Below are positions 9,101 to 17,909 of a stretch of DNA of 64,000 nt, in pieces. The position numbers and the translations under genes are program-made. Numbering within the stretch: position 1 is the first letter of the stretch; every line of letters begins with the position of its first letter. The notes under the pieces are model-generated. The model was not told where the DNA came from and did no database searches. It saw nothing but the letters and a program-made list of their open reading frames with translations. The DNA lies in contig NZ_CP034450.1 of the NCBI RefSeq assembly GCF_003952505.1, positions 1,054,001 to 1,118,000 of the forward strand, in the 5' to 3' direction. The DNA comes from Mesorhizobium sp. M4B.F.Ca.ET.058.02.1.1. Its GTDB lineage: Bacteria > Pseudomonadota > Alphaproteobacteria > Rhizobiales > Rhizobiaceae.

Positions 9101-12100
9101 ATGCGCATCGAGCGTCGTTTCACCAAGCCAGGACAATCCGCCTACGCGGAGATCGAATTCCGCAAGGCGCTTTCCGAGATCAAGAATCCGGATGGCTCGG
9201 TGGTGTTCCGCCTGGACAATATCGACGTGCCGGCGCAGTTCAGCCAAGTCGCCGCCGACATCCTGGCGCAGAAGTATTTCCGCAAGGCCGGCGTTCCCGC
9301 TCGCCTGAAGAAGGTCGAGGAGAACGACGTCCCCTCCTTCCTGTGGCGCTCGGTCCCCGACGAGGCCGAACTCGCCAAACTCCCCGAGGCCGAGCGCTAT
9401 GGCTCCGAGATCGATGCCCGCCAGGTCTTCGACCGCCTCGCCGGCACCTGGACCTACTGGGGCTGGAAGGGCGGCTACTTCAAGTCCGAGGAAGACGCAC
9501 GTGCCTTCCGCGACGAGCTTGCCTATATGCTGGCCACGCAGCGCGTCGCGCCGAACTCGCCGCAATGGTTCAACACCGGCCTGCACTGGGCCTATGGCAT
9601 CGACGGCCCGAGCCAGGGTCACTTCTACGTCGACCCCTTCACCGGCAAGCTGACCAAGTCGAAGTCCTCCTACGAGCATCCGCAGCCGCATGCCTGCTTC
9701 ATCCAGGGTGTGCAGGACGACCTCGTCAACGAAGGCGGCATCATGGACCTGTGGGTGCGCGAGGCGCGCCTGTTCAAATACGGTTCGGGCACCGGCTCCA
9801 ACTTCTCGCTGCTGCGCGGCGAAGGCGAAAAGCTTTCGGGCGGCGGCCGCTCGTCCGGCCTGATGAGCTTCCTCAAGATCGGCGACCGCGCGGCGGGCGC
9901 CATCAAATCGGGCGGCACGACACGCCGCGCCGCCAAGATGGTCATCGTCGACGTCGACCATCCCGACATCGAGGAATTCATCGACTGGAAGGTCAATGAA
10001 GAGCAGAAGGTCGCCTCGCTGGTGACCGGCTCCAAGATCGTCAAGAAGCACCTCGAAGCGATCATGAAGGCCTGCGTAAATTGCGAAGGCCATGACGACG
10101 ACTGCTTCGATCCGGCGATCAACACCGCGCTGAAGCGCGAGATCAAGGCGGCCAAGAAGGACGCCGTGCCGGAGAACTATATCTACCGCGTCATCCAGTT
10201 CGCCCGCCAGGGTTACACCTCGATGTCGTTCAAGACCTACGACACCGACTGGGATTCGGATGCCTACCTCACCGTTTCCGGCCAGAACTCCAACAACTCG
10301 GTGTCGCTGAAGGACAACTTCCTGCGCGCCGTCGAGGCCGATGGCGACTGGCAGCTCACCGCCCGCAAGGACGGCAAGGCGCTGAAGACGCTGAAGGCGC
10401 GCGACCTGTGGGAAAAGATCGGCTACGCGGCCTGGGCGTCGGCCGATCCCGGCCTGCACTTCAACACGACGATGAACGACTGGCACACCTGCGCTTCGGC
10501 CGGTGCGATCCGGGCCTCCAACCCGTGCTCGGAATACATGTTCCTCGACGACACGGCCTGCAACCTCGCCTCGATCAACCTTCTGCCCTACCGCAATGCC
10601 GACGGCACGATCGACATCGCCACTTACGAGCACACGGTGCGGCTGTGGACCATCGTGCTCGAAATCTCGGTGATGATGGCGCAGTTCCCGTCGAAGGAGA
10701 TCGCCAAGCTCTCCTACGAATACCGCACGCTCGGCCTCGGCTACGCCAATATCGGCGGCCTGCTGATGACCTCGGGCATACCGTACGACTCCCACGAGGG
10801 CCGCGCCATCTGCGCCGCGCTTACCGCGATCATGACCGGTACGGCCTACGCCACATCGGCCGAGATGGCCGCGGAGCTCGGCGCCTTCCCAGACTATGAC
10901 CGCAACGCCCAGAACATGCTGCGTGTCATGCGCAACCACCGCCGCGCCGCCTATGGCGACAAGGACGGCTACGAGAAGCTCGCCGTCAATCCGGTGCCGC
11001 TGGTCGCGTCCGATCTGAAGCAGCAGGCGCTCGCTGAGCATGCCAAGGCGGCCTGGGACCGCGCCATCGAGCTCGGCGAGGAGCACGGCTACCGCAATGC
11101 GCAGGCAACCGTGATCGCGCCGACCGGCACGATCGGCCTGGTCATGGATTGCGACACCACCGGCATCGAGCCCGACTTCGCGCTGGTGAAGTTCAAGAAG
11201 CTCGCCGGCGGCGGCTACTTCAAGATCATCAACCGCGCCGTGCCGGAAGCGCTGCGCACGCTGGGCTACTCCGAAAGCCAGATCGCCGAGATCGAGGCCT
11301 ATGCGGTCGGCCACGGCAACCTCAACCAGGCGCCCGGCATCAATCCCGGCTCGCTGAAGGCCAAGGGCTTTTCCGACGACAAGATCGCGGCGCTGAACGC
11401 GGCGCTGAAGTCGGCCTTCGACATCAAGTTCGTCTTCAACCAGTGGACGCTGGGCGCCGACTGGGTGAAGGAGACGCTCGGCTTCACCGACGAGCAGCTC
11501 GGCGATTTCTCGTTCGAGATGCTGCCGGCGCTTGGCTTCTCGAAGAAGGACATCGAGGCCGCCAACATCCATGTCTGCGGTGCCATGACGCTGGAAGGCG
11601 CGCCGTTCCTGAAGGCCGAGCACCTTGCCGTGTTCGACTGCGCCAGCCCCTGTGGCAAGATCGGCAAGCGCTCGCTGTCGATCAACAGCCACATCCTGAT
11701 GATGGCGGCGGCGCAGCCCTTCATCTCCGGCGCCATCTCCAAGACCATCAACATGCCGAACGAAGCGACGGTCGAGGACGCCAAGAACGCCTATATGCTG
11801 TCGTGGAAGCTGGCGCTGAAGGCCAATGCGCTCTACCGCGACGGCTCCAAGCTGTCGCAGCCGCTCAATGCCTCGCTGCTCGCCGATGGCGAGGAGGATG
11901 AGGACGAAGCGGTCGAACAGCTGATCGCGGCGCCCGCCGCGCAGCGCGCCGTGCAGGTGACGGAAAAGATCGTCGAGCGCGTGGTGGAGCGGCTCTACCG
12001 CGACCGCGAGAAGCTGCCGAACCGCCGCAAGGGCTACACGCAGAAGGCAGTCGTTGGCGGCCACAAGGTCTACCTCAGGACCGGCGAGTTCGACGACGGG

Positions 12101-12874
12101 CGCCTCGGCGAAATCTTCATCGACATGCACAAGGAAGGTGCTGCCTTCCGCGCCATGATGAACAACTTCGCCATCGCCATCTCGCTCGGCCTGCAGTACG
12201 GCGTGCCGCTCGACGAATATGTCGAGGCCTTCACCTTCACCAAGTTCGAGCCGGCCGGCATGGTGCAGGGCAACGACGCGATCAAGAACGCGACGTCGAT
12301 CCTCGACTACGTGTTCCGCGAGCTCGCCGTTTCCTATCTCGCCCGCCACGACCTCGCCCATGTCGACCAGTCGGACTTCGACAAGACAGCGCTCGGCCGC
12401 GGCATCACCGAGGGCAAGGCGACGCCGTTCTCGAAGGGCCTGACCCGCGGCGTTTCGCCGGTCAAGCTAGTCTCGGGCGCCGGCGGTGATCCCAAGGGCT
12501 TTGGCGGCTCAGCCCCGACGACGTCCCCTGCCCGCGCGGCGCCCACCGCCTTCTCCGGCTCCAACGTCCTGACGCTGAAACCGGCGAGCGACGAGGCCAT
12601 CGCCTACAAGCGCGACTATGAGGAGCGCGCCAGGGAACTTGCCGAGGACATCGTCGAAGAAGAAGCCGAGGTTTCCAGCACCGAGGCACTGTTCACAGAC
12701 GCCGCCGCGCAGGAAGCCGCCGACGCCAAGAAGCTCGCCGCGACACGCCGCCAGCAGTCGTTGCTGCAGGGCTACACCGGCAACGAATGCTCGGAGTGCC
12801 ACAACTTCACCATGGTGCGGAACGGCACCTGCGAGAAGTGCGACACGTGTGGAAGCACGAGCGGGTGTAGTTGA
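9101..12874 (+). CDS. nrdJ: Vitamin B12-dependent (class II) ribonucleoside-diphosphate reductase
   Basis: Reduces ribonucleotides to deoxyribonucleotides with adenosylcobalamin as the radical source. The protein has 1257 residues, normal for the long alphaproteobacterial form. HACFIQG holds one redox cysteine (Cys199), and NPCSE the thiyl-radical cysteine (Cys476) and its glutamate. APTGTIG and DTTGIEPDF belong to the barrel. The C-terminus has the zinc-ribbon-like ECSECH and CEKCDTCG cysteines, probably used for re-reduction. The ATG follows AAAGGACCGGACC. An NrdR box lies upstream and a hairpin downstream. It is transcribed alone. Confidence 0.97.
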   Translation: MRIERRFTKPGQSAYAEIEFRKALSEIKNPDGSVVFRLDNIDVPAQFSQVAADILAQKYFRKAGVPARLKKVEENDVPSFLWRSVPDEAELAKLPEAERYGSEIDARQVFDRLAGTWTYWGWKGGYFKSEEDARAFRDELAYMLATQRVAPNSPQWFNTGLHWAYGIDGPSQGHFYVDPFTGKLTKSKSSYEHPQPHACFIQGVQDDLVNEGGIMDLWVREARLFKYGSGTGSNFSLLRGEGEKLSGGGRSSGLMSFLKIGDRAAGAIKSGGTTRRAAKMVIVDVDHPDIEEFIDWKVNEEQKVASLVTGSKIVKKHLEAIMKACVNCEGHDDDCFDPAINTALKREIKAAKKDAVPENYIYRVIQFARQGYTSMSFKTYDTDWDSDAYLTVSGQNSNNSVSLKDNFLRAVEADGDWQLTARKDGKALKTLKARDLWEKIGYAAWASADPGLHFNTTMNDWHTCASAGAIRASNPCSEYMFLDDTACNLASINLLPYRNADGTIDIATYEHTVRLWTIVLEISVMMAQFPSKEIAKLSYEYRTLGLGYANIGGLLMTSGIPYDSHEGRAICAALTAIMTGTAYATSAEMAAELGAFPDYDRNAQNMLRVMRNHRRAAYGDKDGYEKLAVNPVPLVASDLKQQALAEHAKAAWDRAIELGEEHGYRNAQATVIAPTGTIGLVMDCDTTGIEPDFALVKFKKLAGGGYFKIINRAVPEALRTLGYSESQIAEIEAYAVGHGNLNQAPGINPGSLKAKGFSDDKIAALNAALKSAFDIKFVFNQWTLGADWVKETLGFTDEQLGDFSFEMLPALGFSKKDIEAANIHVCGAMTLEGAPFLKAEHLAVFDCASPCGKIGKRSLSINSHILMMAAAQPFISGAISKTINMPNEATVEDAKNAYMLSWKLALKANALYRDGSKLSQPLNASLLADGEEDEDEAVEQLIAAPAAQRAVQVTEKIVERVVERLYRDREKLPNRRKGYTQKAVVGGHKVYLRTGEFDDGRLGEIFIDMHKEGAAFRAMMNNFAIAISLGLQYGVPLDEYVEAFTFTKFEPAGMVQGNDAIKNATSILDYVFRELAVSYLARHDLAHVDQSDFDKTALGRGITEGKATPFSKGLTRGVSPVKLVSGAGGDPKGFGGSAPTTSPARAAPTAFSGSNVLTLKPASDEAIAYKRDYEERARELAEDIVEEEAEVSSTEALFTDAAAQEAADAKKLAATRRQQSLLQGYTGNECSECHNFTMVRNGTCEKCDTCGSTSGCS

Positions 12875-12912
12875 GAAACTCCCAGCGATTAAAATTTTCT
12901 TCGACGCTAGCG

Positions 12913-12937
12913 AAGGCCTGGTGCAAGCCAGGCCTTT
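12913..12937 (+). terminator. Hairpin terminator after nrdJ
   Basis: AAGGCCTGG, loop TGCAAG, CCAGGCCTT followed by T and a mixed TGGCTTT. A 9-bp perfect stem 38 bases after the nrdJ stop. Confidence 0.65.
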
Positions 12938-12981
12938 GGCTTTGCGCGACAATTCGCGATTTGATATCGTGTTGCTGATTT

Positions 12982-13001
12982 CCTAATTCATAAGAATTAG
13001 G
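12982..13001. promoter_or_regulatory. Inverted repeat before the dGTPase gene pair, possible operator
   Basis: CCTAATTC, ATAA, GAATTAGG: 8-bp perfect arms, 54 bases before the start of the 86-residue protein. A second short inverted repeat, GATTC ATG GAATC, lies at 13007-13019. The arms are AT-rich with a 4-base spacer and no T run, so a protein-binding site is more likely than a terminator. Confidence 0.4.
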
Positions 13002-13055
13002 TCAGAGATTCATGGAATCATGTAATCTGCGAATGCAGGCTGAAGGGAGATCACG

Positions 13056-13316
13056 ATGTATGCGATCAAAAGTACGCACGTTGACCCGACAGAAGTCCAA
13101 CGACTGGTAAAAGAAATCAGCGAACTGATAGCCAATGCCGATTCGCTTCTGTCCGCGCGGGAAGTGCAACAGAAGCTTGATTCTGAGGGATCACATGAGG
13201 CAATTGCAAAAGCGCTGCGCGTTGCCATTGAACGGGGCGATGTCGAGATTTTGGACAATATGAAATTGCAAGTGTCAAATCGGGGGGATTTGCCGATTGC
13301 CGAGGTGGCTCAATAA
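13056..13316 (+). CDS. Small helical protein of unknown function paired with dGTPase
   Basis: 86 residues, not recognised. The ATG at 13056 follows GAAGGGAGATCACG. Residues 10-70 look like three helices followed by a short strand pair (VEILDNMKLQVSN), which could be a small winged-helix fold. LSAREVQQKL followed by AIAKALRVAIERGDVEI supports this but does not prove it. Its last 20 bases overlap the start of the dGTPase gene, so the two are probably translated together. It lies in a stretch with lower GC than the flanks. It could be a regulator or partner of the dGTPase. Confidence 0.6.
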   Translation: MYAIKSTHVDPTEVQRLVKEISELIANADSLLSAREVQQKLDSEGSHEAIAKALRVAIERGDVEILDNMKLQVSNRGDLPIAEVAQ

Positions 13317-14592
13317 CGCACGCACAAAAAGACGCCATCAGCTAGGAAAGCGAGATCAGCGGCAGCCGTTTCAGCGCGACCGCGACAGGGTGTTATATAG
13401 CTCGGCTTTTCGACGATTGAGTGGCGTGACGCAAATTGTGCGCGCGGGTGAAGTTGACATATTTCACAATAGGCTGTCGCACACTCTTAAGGTCGCTCAG
13501 ATCGGAAGGCGGCTGGCCGAGATGCTGTTGGAGCGACAACCTACCGAGGCAACTGAGCTTGGCTTGGATCCTGAGGTTGTGGAGGCGGCGTGCCTGATTC
13601 ACGACTTAGGGCACCCGCCTTTCGGACACTTGGGAGAAAAGACCCTCAATCGCCTTGTAGAAGCAGCGGACGATAAGGACGGGTTCGAAGGCAACGCTCA
13701 ATCCTTCCGCGTCGTAACGAAACTCTGTGTACGTTTCGAGGAAGCACCTGGCCTTGATCTAACTGCCGCTACGCTAGCGGCTGCATGCAAGTATCCTTGG
13801 CTACGTGAGAAAAGTAATCCAAATCGCTCAAAAAAATGGGGGGCATACGCGCTGGACAAGCGCGATTTTGATTTTGCTCGCGAATCCAGTGGATACGGAG
13901 ACGAAAAAACCGTCGAGGCAGCGATCATGGACTGGTCTGACGACATAGCGTATTCGGTCCACGATATGGAAGATTTACATCGCGGCCGCCTGATCCCTTG
14001 GACATTTCTTAAAACAAATGACGGCCGAGAATTTCTTGTCAAAGCTGCTGCCGACGGCTGGCACAATGCCCCTTCCGACGCTGAAGGCCGACTAAGACTT
14101 GCGTATGCCAGAATCTTTGACGAGATCGCAGCACCTCTAGCCCCCCATATTCTGACAGAATCATACGACGGGAGAATTGAGCACAGGCAACAACTTAGAT
14201 TCTTTACGTCACAATTAATTGGCCGCTACATTAACTCCACGTCTTTGTCTGCGAGATCAGGAGATGGTCTTGTCTTAGATCCTGAAAAAGTTGATGAAGT
14301 CATTCTGCTGAAGCAAATGACAAGGAGTTACCTTATTTTGAATCCATCCTTGTCGGCGCAACAACACGGGCAGAAACTGATTATAGAGTCTCTGTTCGAT
14401 GACTTCATGAATGATGAAAAGAAAAGCATCGTCCCGGTTCGCTTTCAGCATTTATTCGAGCAACCAGACGTAGGTATTCCACGCGCCGTGGCAGACCTAA
14501 TTTCTAGTCTCACCGAAAGTGAGGCCACGGGCTTATATCAAAGGTTACGCGGCTTATCGGCTGGATCTGTCCTCGATCCAATCGTTCGATGA
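13297..14592 (+). CDS. dgt: Deoxyguanosinetriphosphate triphosphohydrolase (HD superfamily)
   Basis: Hydrolyses dGTP, and in many relatives other dNTPs, to nucleoside and triphosphate. The protein has 431 residues. HD-domain metal ligands are present: His62 in NRLSH, His102-Asp103 in IHDLGHPPFGH, and Asp216 in SDDIAYSVHD. EGNAQSFR (131-138) is the family's conserved patch. The TTG start at 13297 has GGGGGGAT just upstream and lies inside the preceding gene. GC is low: 29 of 60 bases at 14221-14280, against 41 of 60 at 9421-9480 in nrdJ. Together with the partner gene and operator-like repeats, this suggests an acquired cassette. Some dGTPases defend against phages by draining dNTPs; that role here is inference. 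Confidence 0.85.
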   Translation: MPRWLNNARTKRRHQLGKRDQRQPFQRDRDRVLYSSAFRRLSGVTQIVRAGEVDIFHNRLSHTLKVAQIGRRLAEMLLERQPTEATELGLDPEVVEAACLIHDLGHPPFGHLGEKTLNRLVEAADDKDGFEGNAQSFRVVTKLCVRFEEAPGLDLTAATLAAACKYPWLREKSNPNRSKKWGAYALDKRDFDFARESSGYGDEKTVEAAIMDWSDDIAYSVHDMEDLHRGRLIPWTFLKTNDGREFLVKAAADGWHNAPSDAEGRLRLAYARIFDEIAAPLAPHILTESYDGRIEHRQQLRFFTSQLIGRYINSTSLSARSGDGLVLDPEKVDEVILLKQMTRSYLILNPSLSAQQHGQKLIIESLFDDFMNDEKKSIVPVRFQHLFEQPDVGIPRAVADLISSLTESEATGLYQRLRGLSAGSVLDPIVR

Positions 14593-14665
14593 AAGCTGCT
14601 TGCTGCGCTCATCTCGACCACTAGAGTAGATATCTCGGAGCCTATTGCTCGTTGCGGAGCTACCC

Positions 14666-15030
14666 ATGCTCGACCACATCACCATCGAAGTCAGCGACCT
14701 CGCCAAGAGCAAACTCTTCTACGAAAAGGCTTTCGCGCCCTTGGCTACAGCCTCTCCTTCGGCAAGGAAGGCGTGGGCCTTCGATGAAGGCAACGGCTGC
14801 CTGTTCGAGACCCAGAGCACGGGCGAGAAACCGCCCCTCACCCACCTGCATGTCTCCTTCCGGGTAAAGAACAAGGCCGAGGTCGATCCGTGCTATCGGG
14901 CGGCGCTCGAGGCGGGCGCCGCCGACAATGGCGCGCCCGGGCCACGTCGGACTATGCGGAAAATTACTACGCCTCCTTCATGCTCGATCCCGATGGGTAC
15001 AACATCGAGGCGATGATCAACGAGGCGTAG
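14666..15030 (+). pseudogene. VOC (glyoxalase/bleomycin-resistance) family protein, broken by several frameshifts
   Basis: The start MLDHITIEVSDLAKSK and the end DYAENYYASFMLDPDGYN are typical of a 120-residue VOC protein, but they are in different frames. A G seems missing at 14743-14744 (the next frame reads GYSLSFGKEGV), the frame returns near 14774-14777 to WAFDEGNGCLF, and a C seems missing near 14948 before PDYAENYY. The intended stop is the TAG at 15028-15030. Either the gene has decayed next to the acquired dGTPase cassette or the sequence has indel errors. Function unknown; VOC proteins range from glyoxalases to antibiotic-binding proteins. Confidence 0.75.
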
Positions 15031-15048
15031 TGGGCGACGGCCCCTCGA

Positions 15049-15235
15049 CTTCGTCATTCTAGGGCGGAGCAAGGAGCGAAGCGACGCGCGCAGACCCTGG
15101 AATCCATTCCGTGACTTTGAAGCGTTGCAGCGATGCAGAATTCTGCTCCGTTTGCACTCTTCGCCGAGGTCACGGAATGGATCCTCGGGTCTGCGCGCGT
15201 CGCTTCGCTCCTTGCTCCGCCCGTGGATGACGAAG
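15049..15235. repeat. Large imperfect intergenic palindrome with about 54-base arms
   Basis: The left arm 15062-15115 (GGGCGGAGCAAGGAGCGAAG through CATTCCGTGAC) is matched by its reverse complement at 15169-15222. Outer CTTCGTCAT/ATGACGAAG pairs extend it to 15049-15235. The unpaired centre is 53 bases. The transcript would fold into a long stem. It lies between the broken VOC gene and the methyltransferase stop. It resembles RIME-like rhizobial intergenic elements. Confidence 0.75.
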
Positions 15236-15276
15236 CCGCAGTAGGGCCTCACTTGTGATCGGCATCGTCGGCCCAG

Positions 15277-15885
15277 TCATGCCGGCCTGACAGCCAGGAA
15301 CGTGTTCCATTCCTCGCGATTGCGGCCCTCGTTGAAATCGTCCCTGATCAGGACCAGCCCGGCGCTTTCGATACGGGCCGCGAAGTCGTCCCGGCGCCAC
15401 AGGACGGTATGATAGTTGCCGTCCGTCTCGCCGTCGCCATTGCGCATCGATACCAGGAAGGCGCCGCCTGGCCGCAGCGAGCCGGCTATCCTGGCGAGCA
15501 CCTGATCGATCTGGTCGCGGGGCACATGGATCAGGACGGCGAGCGCAAGCACGGCATCGTAGGGGCCGCCGAGATCGTCGGTGAGGAGATCGAGAAGCTC
15601 GCCGTGCTTGCCGCGCGCAGCCTGCAGCTCGAGAAACCGCTTTGTCGCGTCGGTGCGCCGAACCTTGACGCCCAGGCCCTCCAGAAAGTCGGCGTCGTAT
15701 CCCGCTCCGGACCCGACTTCGAGAATCTGGCCGGCGGTGCCGGCGATCGCCACAAGGCGCTTCAGCGACGCCTGCTCTCTGTCGTTAGGAACATGCCGCA
15801 CGATTTGATCGTAGCGTTCCGCATAGTCCTCATAGGCGCTGATCGTTTGACGGCTCTTCGCCAGAGCCTGCGACAACGCATCCAT
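15277..15885 (-). CDS. Class I SAM-dependent methyltransferase
   Basis: A 202-residue cytoplasmic methyltransferase. Motif I is ILEVGSGAGYDADFL (about residues 53-67), followed by an acidic strand end and VLALAVLIHVP, the usual motif of this Rossmann-like fold. The substrate is unknown. I chose the ATG at 15885 over an in-frame TTG eight codons upstream because GAGGGAGGGAAAG sits directly before the ATG. It is followed by the large palindrome. Confidence 0.75.
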   Translation of the reverse strand: MDALSQALAKSRQTISAYEDYAERYDQIVRHVPNDREQASLKRLVAIAGTAGQILEVGSGAGYDADFLEGLGVKVRRTDATKRFLELQAARGKHGELLDLLTDDLGGPYDAVLALAVLIHVPRDQIDQVLARIAGSLRPGGAFLVSMRNGDGETDGNYHTVLWRRDDFAARIESAGLVLIRDDFNEGRNREEWNTFLAVRPA

Positions 15886-15924
15886 CTTTCCCTCCCTCGC
15901 GTCGGTCAAGGCGCCGGATTTGCC

Positions 15925-16092
15925 TCAGCGAAGGGTGCCGGGAGGCACGCGTCCGTCGAGCATGCCGATGTCGCGCAGGAAATGGTCCGACAGTGAACGG
16001 CGGTCGAGCAGGCCGCGCGTGCGGGGCCTGAACGGCGCGATGAAGAGGTCGAGAACCGGTCGACGAAGCGTGTTGTAACGGGTGGTGGTCAT
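15925..16092 (-). CDS. DUF1127-type small arginine-rich protein
   Basis: 55 residues from the ATG at 16092, which follows GAAAGGACACACGGCA. The middle is rich in Arg, and the end HFLRDIGMLDGRVPPGTLR carries the RDIG signature of DUF1127 (YjiS-like) proteins. Such proteins are abundant in rhizobia; some are linked to stress, phosphate and RNA metabolism. It is divergent from the LysR-type gene, with 107 bases between starts, so that regulator may control it. Confidence 0.7.
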   Translation of the reverse strand: MTTTRYNTLRRPVLDLFIAPFRPRTRGLLDRRSLSDHFLRDIGMLDGRVPPGTLR

Positions 16093-16177
16093 TGCCGTGT
16101 GTCCTTTCGGGTTCGAGTTCGATGACCAGAGCATGCCGTTTTCCGGCCTTGGATTCCAATCGAACCTCGCGTAGCAT

Positions 16178-16196
16178 GCATCAGGAGGATTGATGC
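16178..16196. promoter_or_regulatory. LysR-type operator-like palindrome over the regulator's ribosome site
   Basis: GCATCA, seven bases, TGATGC, containing a T-N11-A LysR box. The spacer GGAGGAT is also the ribosome-binding site of the LysR-type gene, so binding here could block its own expression. Confidence 0.45.
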
Positions 16197-16199
16197 GTC

Positions 16200-17114
16200 A
16201 TGAGTTGGGAGCTGCCGCCGCTAGGCGCCATCCGAGTGTTTGAGGCCGCGGCGCGGCTGGGCAGTTTCACCAAGGCGGCCGAAGAACTCGGCATGACCCA
16301 GTCGGCGGCCAGCTATCAGATCAAGGTGCTGGAAGAACGCGCGGGAACGCCGCTTTTCATAAGAAAAACAAGACAGATCGCCCTGACCGAGGCCGGACAG
16401 CAGTTGGCGCCGCACGCATCAGGCGCGTTCTCGGCCCTGGCCGATGCGTGGGTCGCGACCAAGGGCGGCGCGACCGGCGTGCTGTCGGTGACGACCATGG
16501 AGACCTTCGCAACGAACTGGCTGGCCGTATGGCTTGGAACATTCCAGCTGATGCATCCCGATCTCGCCGTGAAGGTGAACACATCGCCCCGCCTAGTCGA
16601 TTTCACGCGCGAGGACATGGATGTCGGGATACGCACGGGCACCGGAAAATGGCCCGGCCTGACGGCTCACTATCTGTTCAAGGCGGACTATACGCCAATG
16701 CTCAGCCCGAGACTGGCCGAGAGTGTGGGCGGCATCCACCGTCCCGAGGATCTCTACAAGGTGGCGCTATGCTGCGCCGACGATCCCTGGTGGAAAATCT
16801 GGTTCGAGGCAGCCGGCGTGCCGTTCGAACCCGATCGCGTCATCGCGGGTCCGACGCTGGGGTCGCAGGCTTACGATGCAATGGCGGCGCTGACCGACCA
16901 GGGCGCCGCTATCCTCACCCGCAACATCTACAATGCGCTGCTGGCCAAGGGACAGTTGATTCAGCCTTTTGAAGTGCTTGGATCCGATGGCGACGGCTAT
17001 TGGCTGGTGCATCTGGAAAGCCGCCGCAATGCACCCAAGATCAAGGTGTTCCGCGACTGGGTGCTGGCTCAGACGGCCGAGATACGCGAGCGCGAAAGAC
17101 GCGAGGCAAGGTAA
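16200..17114 (+). CDS. LysR family transcriptional regulator (GcvA-like)
   Basis: 304 residues. The N-terminal winged helix-turn-helix spans residues 6-65, with FTKAAEELGMTQSAASYQIK as the recognition region. The rest is the substrate-binding type effector domain. The opening LPPLGAIRVFEAAARLGSF is characteristic of the GcvA branch. The ATG at 16200 has AGGAGG 12 bases upstream, inside a palindromic operator-like site. It probably regulates itself and the divergent DUF1127 gene. The effector is unknown. Confidence 0.85.
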   Translation: MSWELPPLGAIRVFEAAARLGSFTKAAEELGMTQSAASYQIKVLEERAGTPLFIRKTRQIALTEAGQQLAPHASGAFSALADAWVATKGGATGVLSVTTMETFATNWLAVWLGTFQLMHPDLAVKVNTSPRLVDFTREDMDVGIRTGTGKWPGLTAHYLFKADYTPMLSPRLAESVGGIHRPEDLYKVALCCADDPWWKIWFEAAGVPFEPDRVIAGPTLGSQAYDAMAALTDQGAAILTRNIYNALLAKGQLIQPFEVLGSDGDGYWLVHLESRRNAPKIKVFRDWVLAQTAEIRERERREAR

Positions 17115-17180
17115 GGGTAGGGTCAAGCCCGAGGATGACGACTGCGCGGGGTGCGACTCTCCTCCTCTCGGGGAGCCGGA

Positions 17181-17723
17181 TCAATCCTTGAAGGTGATGC
17201 CGTATTTCGCGGCCTGTTCCTTCGGCATGTCCGCAAACGCCTGACGCACGGTATAGCCGCCGTAAACCTCGCCGCCGTTCTTGACCATCCAGTCCTCGAC
17301 GTCGGCTTCCTCCACCGTCATGCGGTCGCCCATCTTGTACTTGGTGCCGTTGACAGGTTCGTCGGCAAGCAGGCCGATGAAGGTGCCGTCGCCCAGGCCG
17401 GTGAGCTGCATCCAGATGTGCTCGGTGGCGCCGTTCTGGGTGAGCGGGAACTTCACCGTGTAGGTGCCGGGCGTGCCAGCGGCCATCAGCTCGTGGAAGC
17501 GCGGCAGCGTCGAGTGGCCCTTGTTCTTGGCGGCCTGCATCGCCTTGTCTTCGGTGGAATAGGCGACGACGTTCTCCGTCATCGCGCGAGGCGCCGTCTG
17601 CGAGGCGCCCGGCGCCGCGGCCGGAATGGCCATCGGCTTGTCGCTCCGCCCATGCCCGAGCGCATTGAAAAGTCCGTAGCCGACAGCGGCCACAAAAACG
17701 ATTGCCAGAACCGGATTGCGCAT
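17181..17723 (-). CDS. DUF2314 domain-containing exported or anchored protein
   Basis: 180 residues from the ATG at 17723, chosen over one at 17741 because GGAGGGG lies six bases before it. Residues 2-22 form a hydrophobic segment (a signal anchor or signal peptide), then a Pro/Ala-rich linker. From about residue 60 comes a DUF2314 domain, with HIWMQLTGLGDGTFIGLLA and the closing YGGYTVRQAF motif. The function of the domain is unknown. It is convergent with the LysR gene. Confidence 0.7.
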   Translation of the reverse strand: MRNPVLAIVFVAAVGYGLFNALGHGRSDKPMAIPAAAPGASQTAPRAMTENVVAYSTEDKAMQAAKNKGHSTLPRFHELMAAGTPGTYTVKFPLTQNGATEHIWMQLTGLGDGTFIGLLADEPVNGTKYKMGDRMTVEEADVEDWMVKNGGEVYGGYTVRQAFADMPKEQAAKYGITFKD

Positions 17724-17909
17724 CGACCCCTCCATGCCCATTCATGCTCGGCCGCGCGGTGTTGCGCGCGGCATGCATGATTACGCGGATGTTACCAGCC
17801 CGGCATTGCAGGACCACTAAGGAAAAAGGTGAGTGGATCCTTAGCAAAACGCTGAAAATGCCGCCGGGGGATGGGGCAGCCTGCCGGTAATGGCATCAGC
17901 CGAGAGCGC

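Noticed and set aside
8900..12361. A 1153-codon open frame on the minus strand across nrdJ
   Set aside because: It is antisense to a certain gene; its product is rich in Arg, Gly, His and Val with no family match, as expected from a GC-rich coding strand read in reverse.
13056..14592. Toxin-antitoxin reading of the small gene and its partner
   Set aside because: The partner is a clear dGTPase, not a known toxin family, and the small protein matches no antitoxin motif I know.
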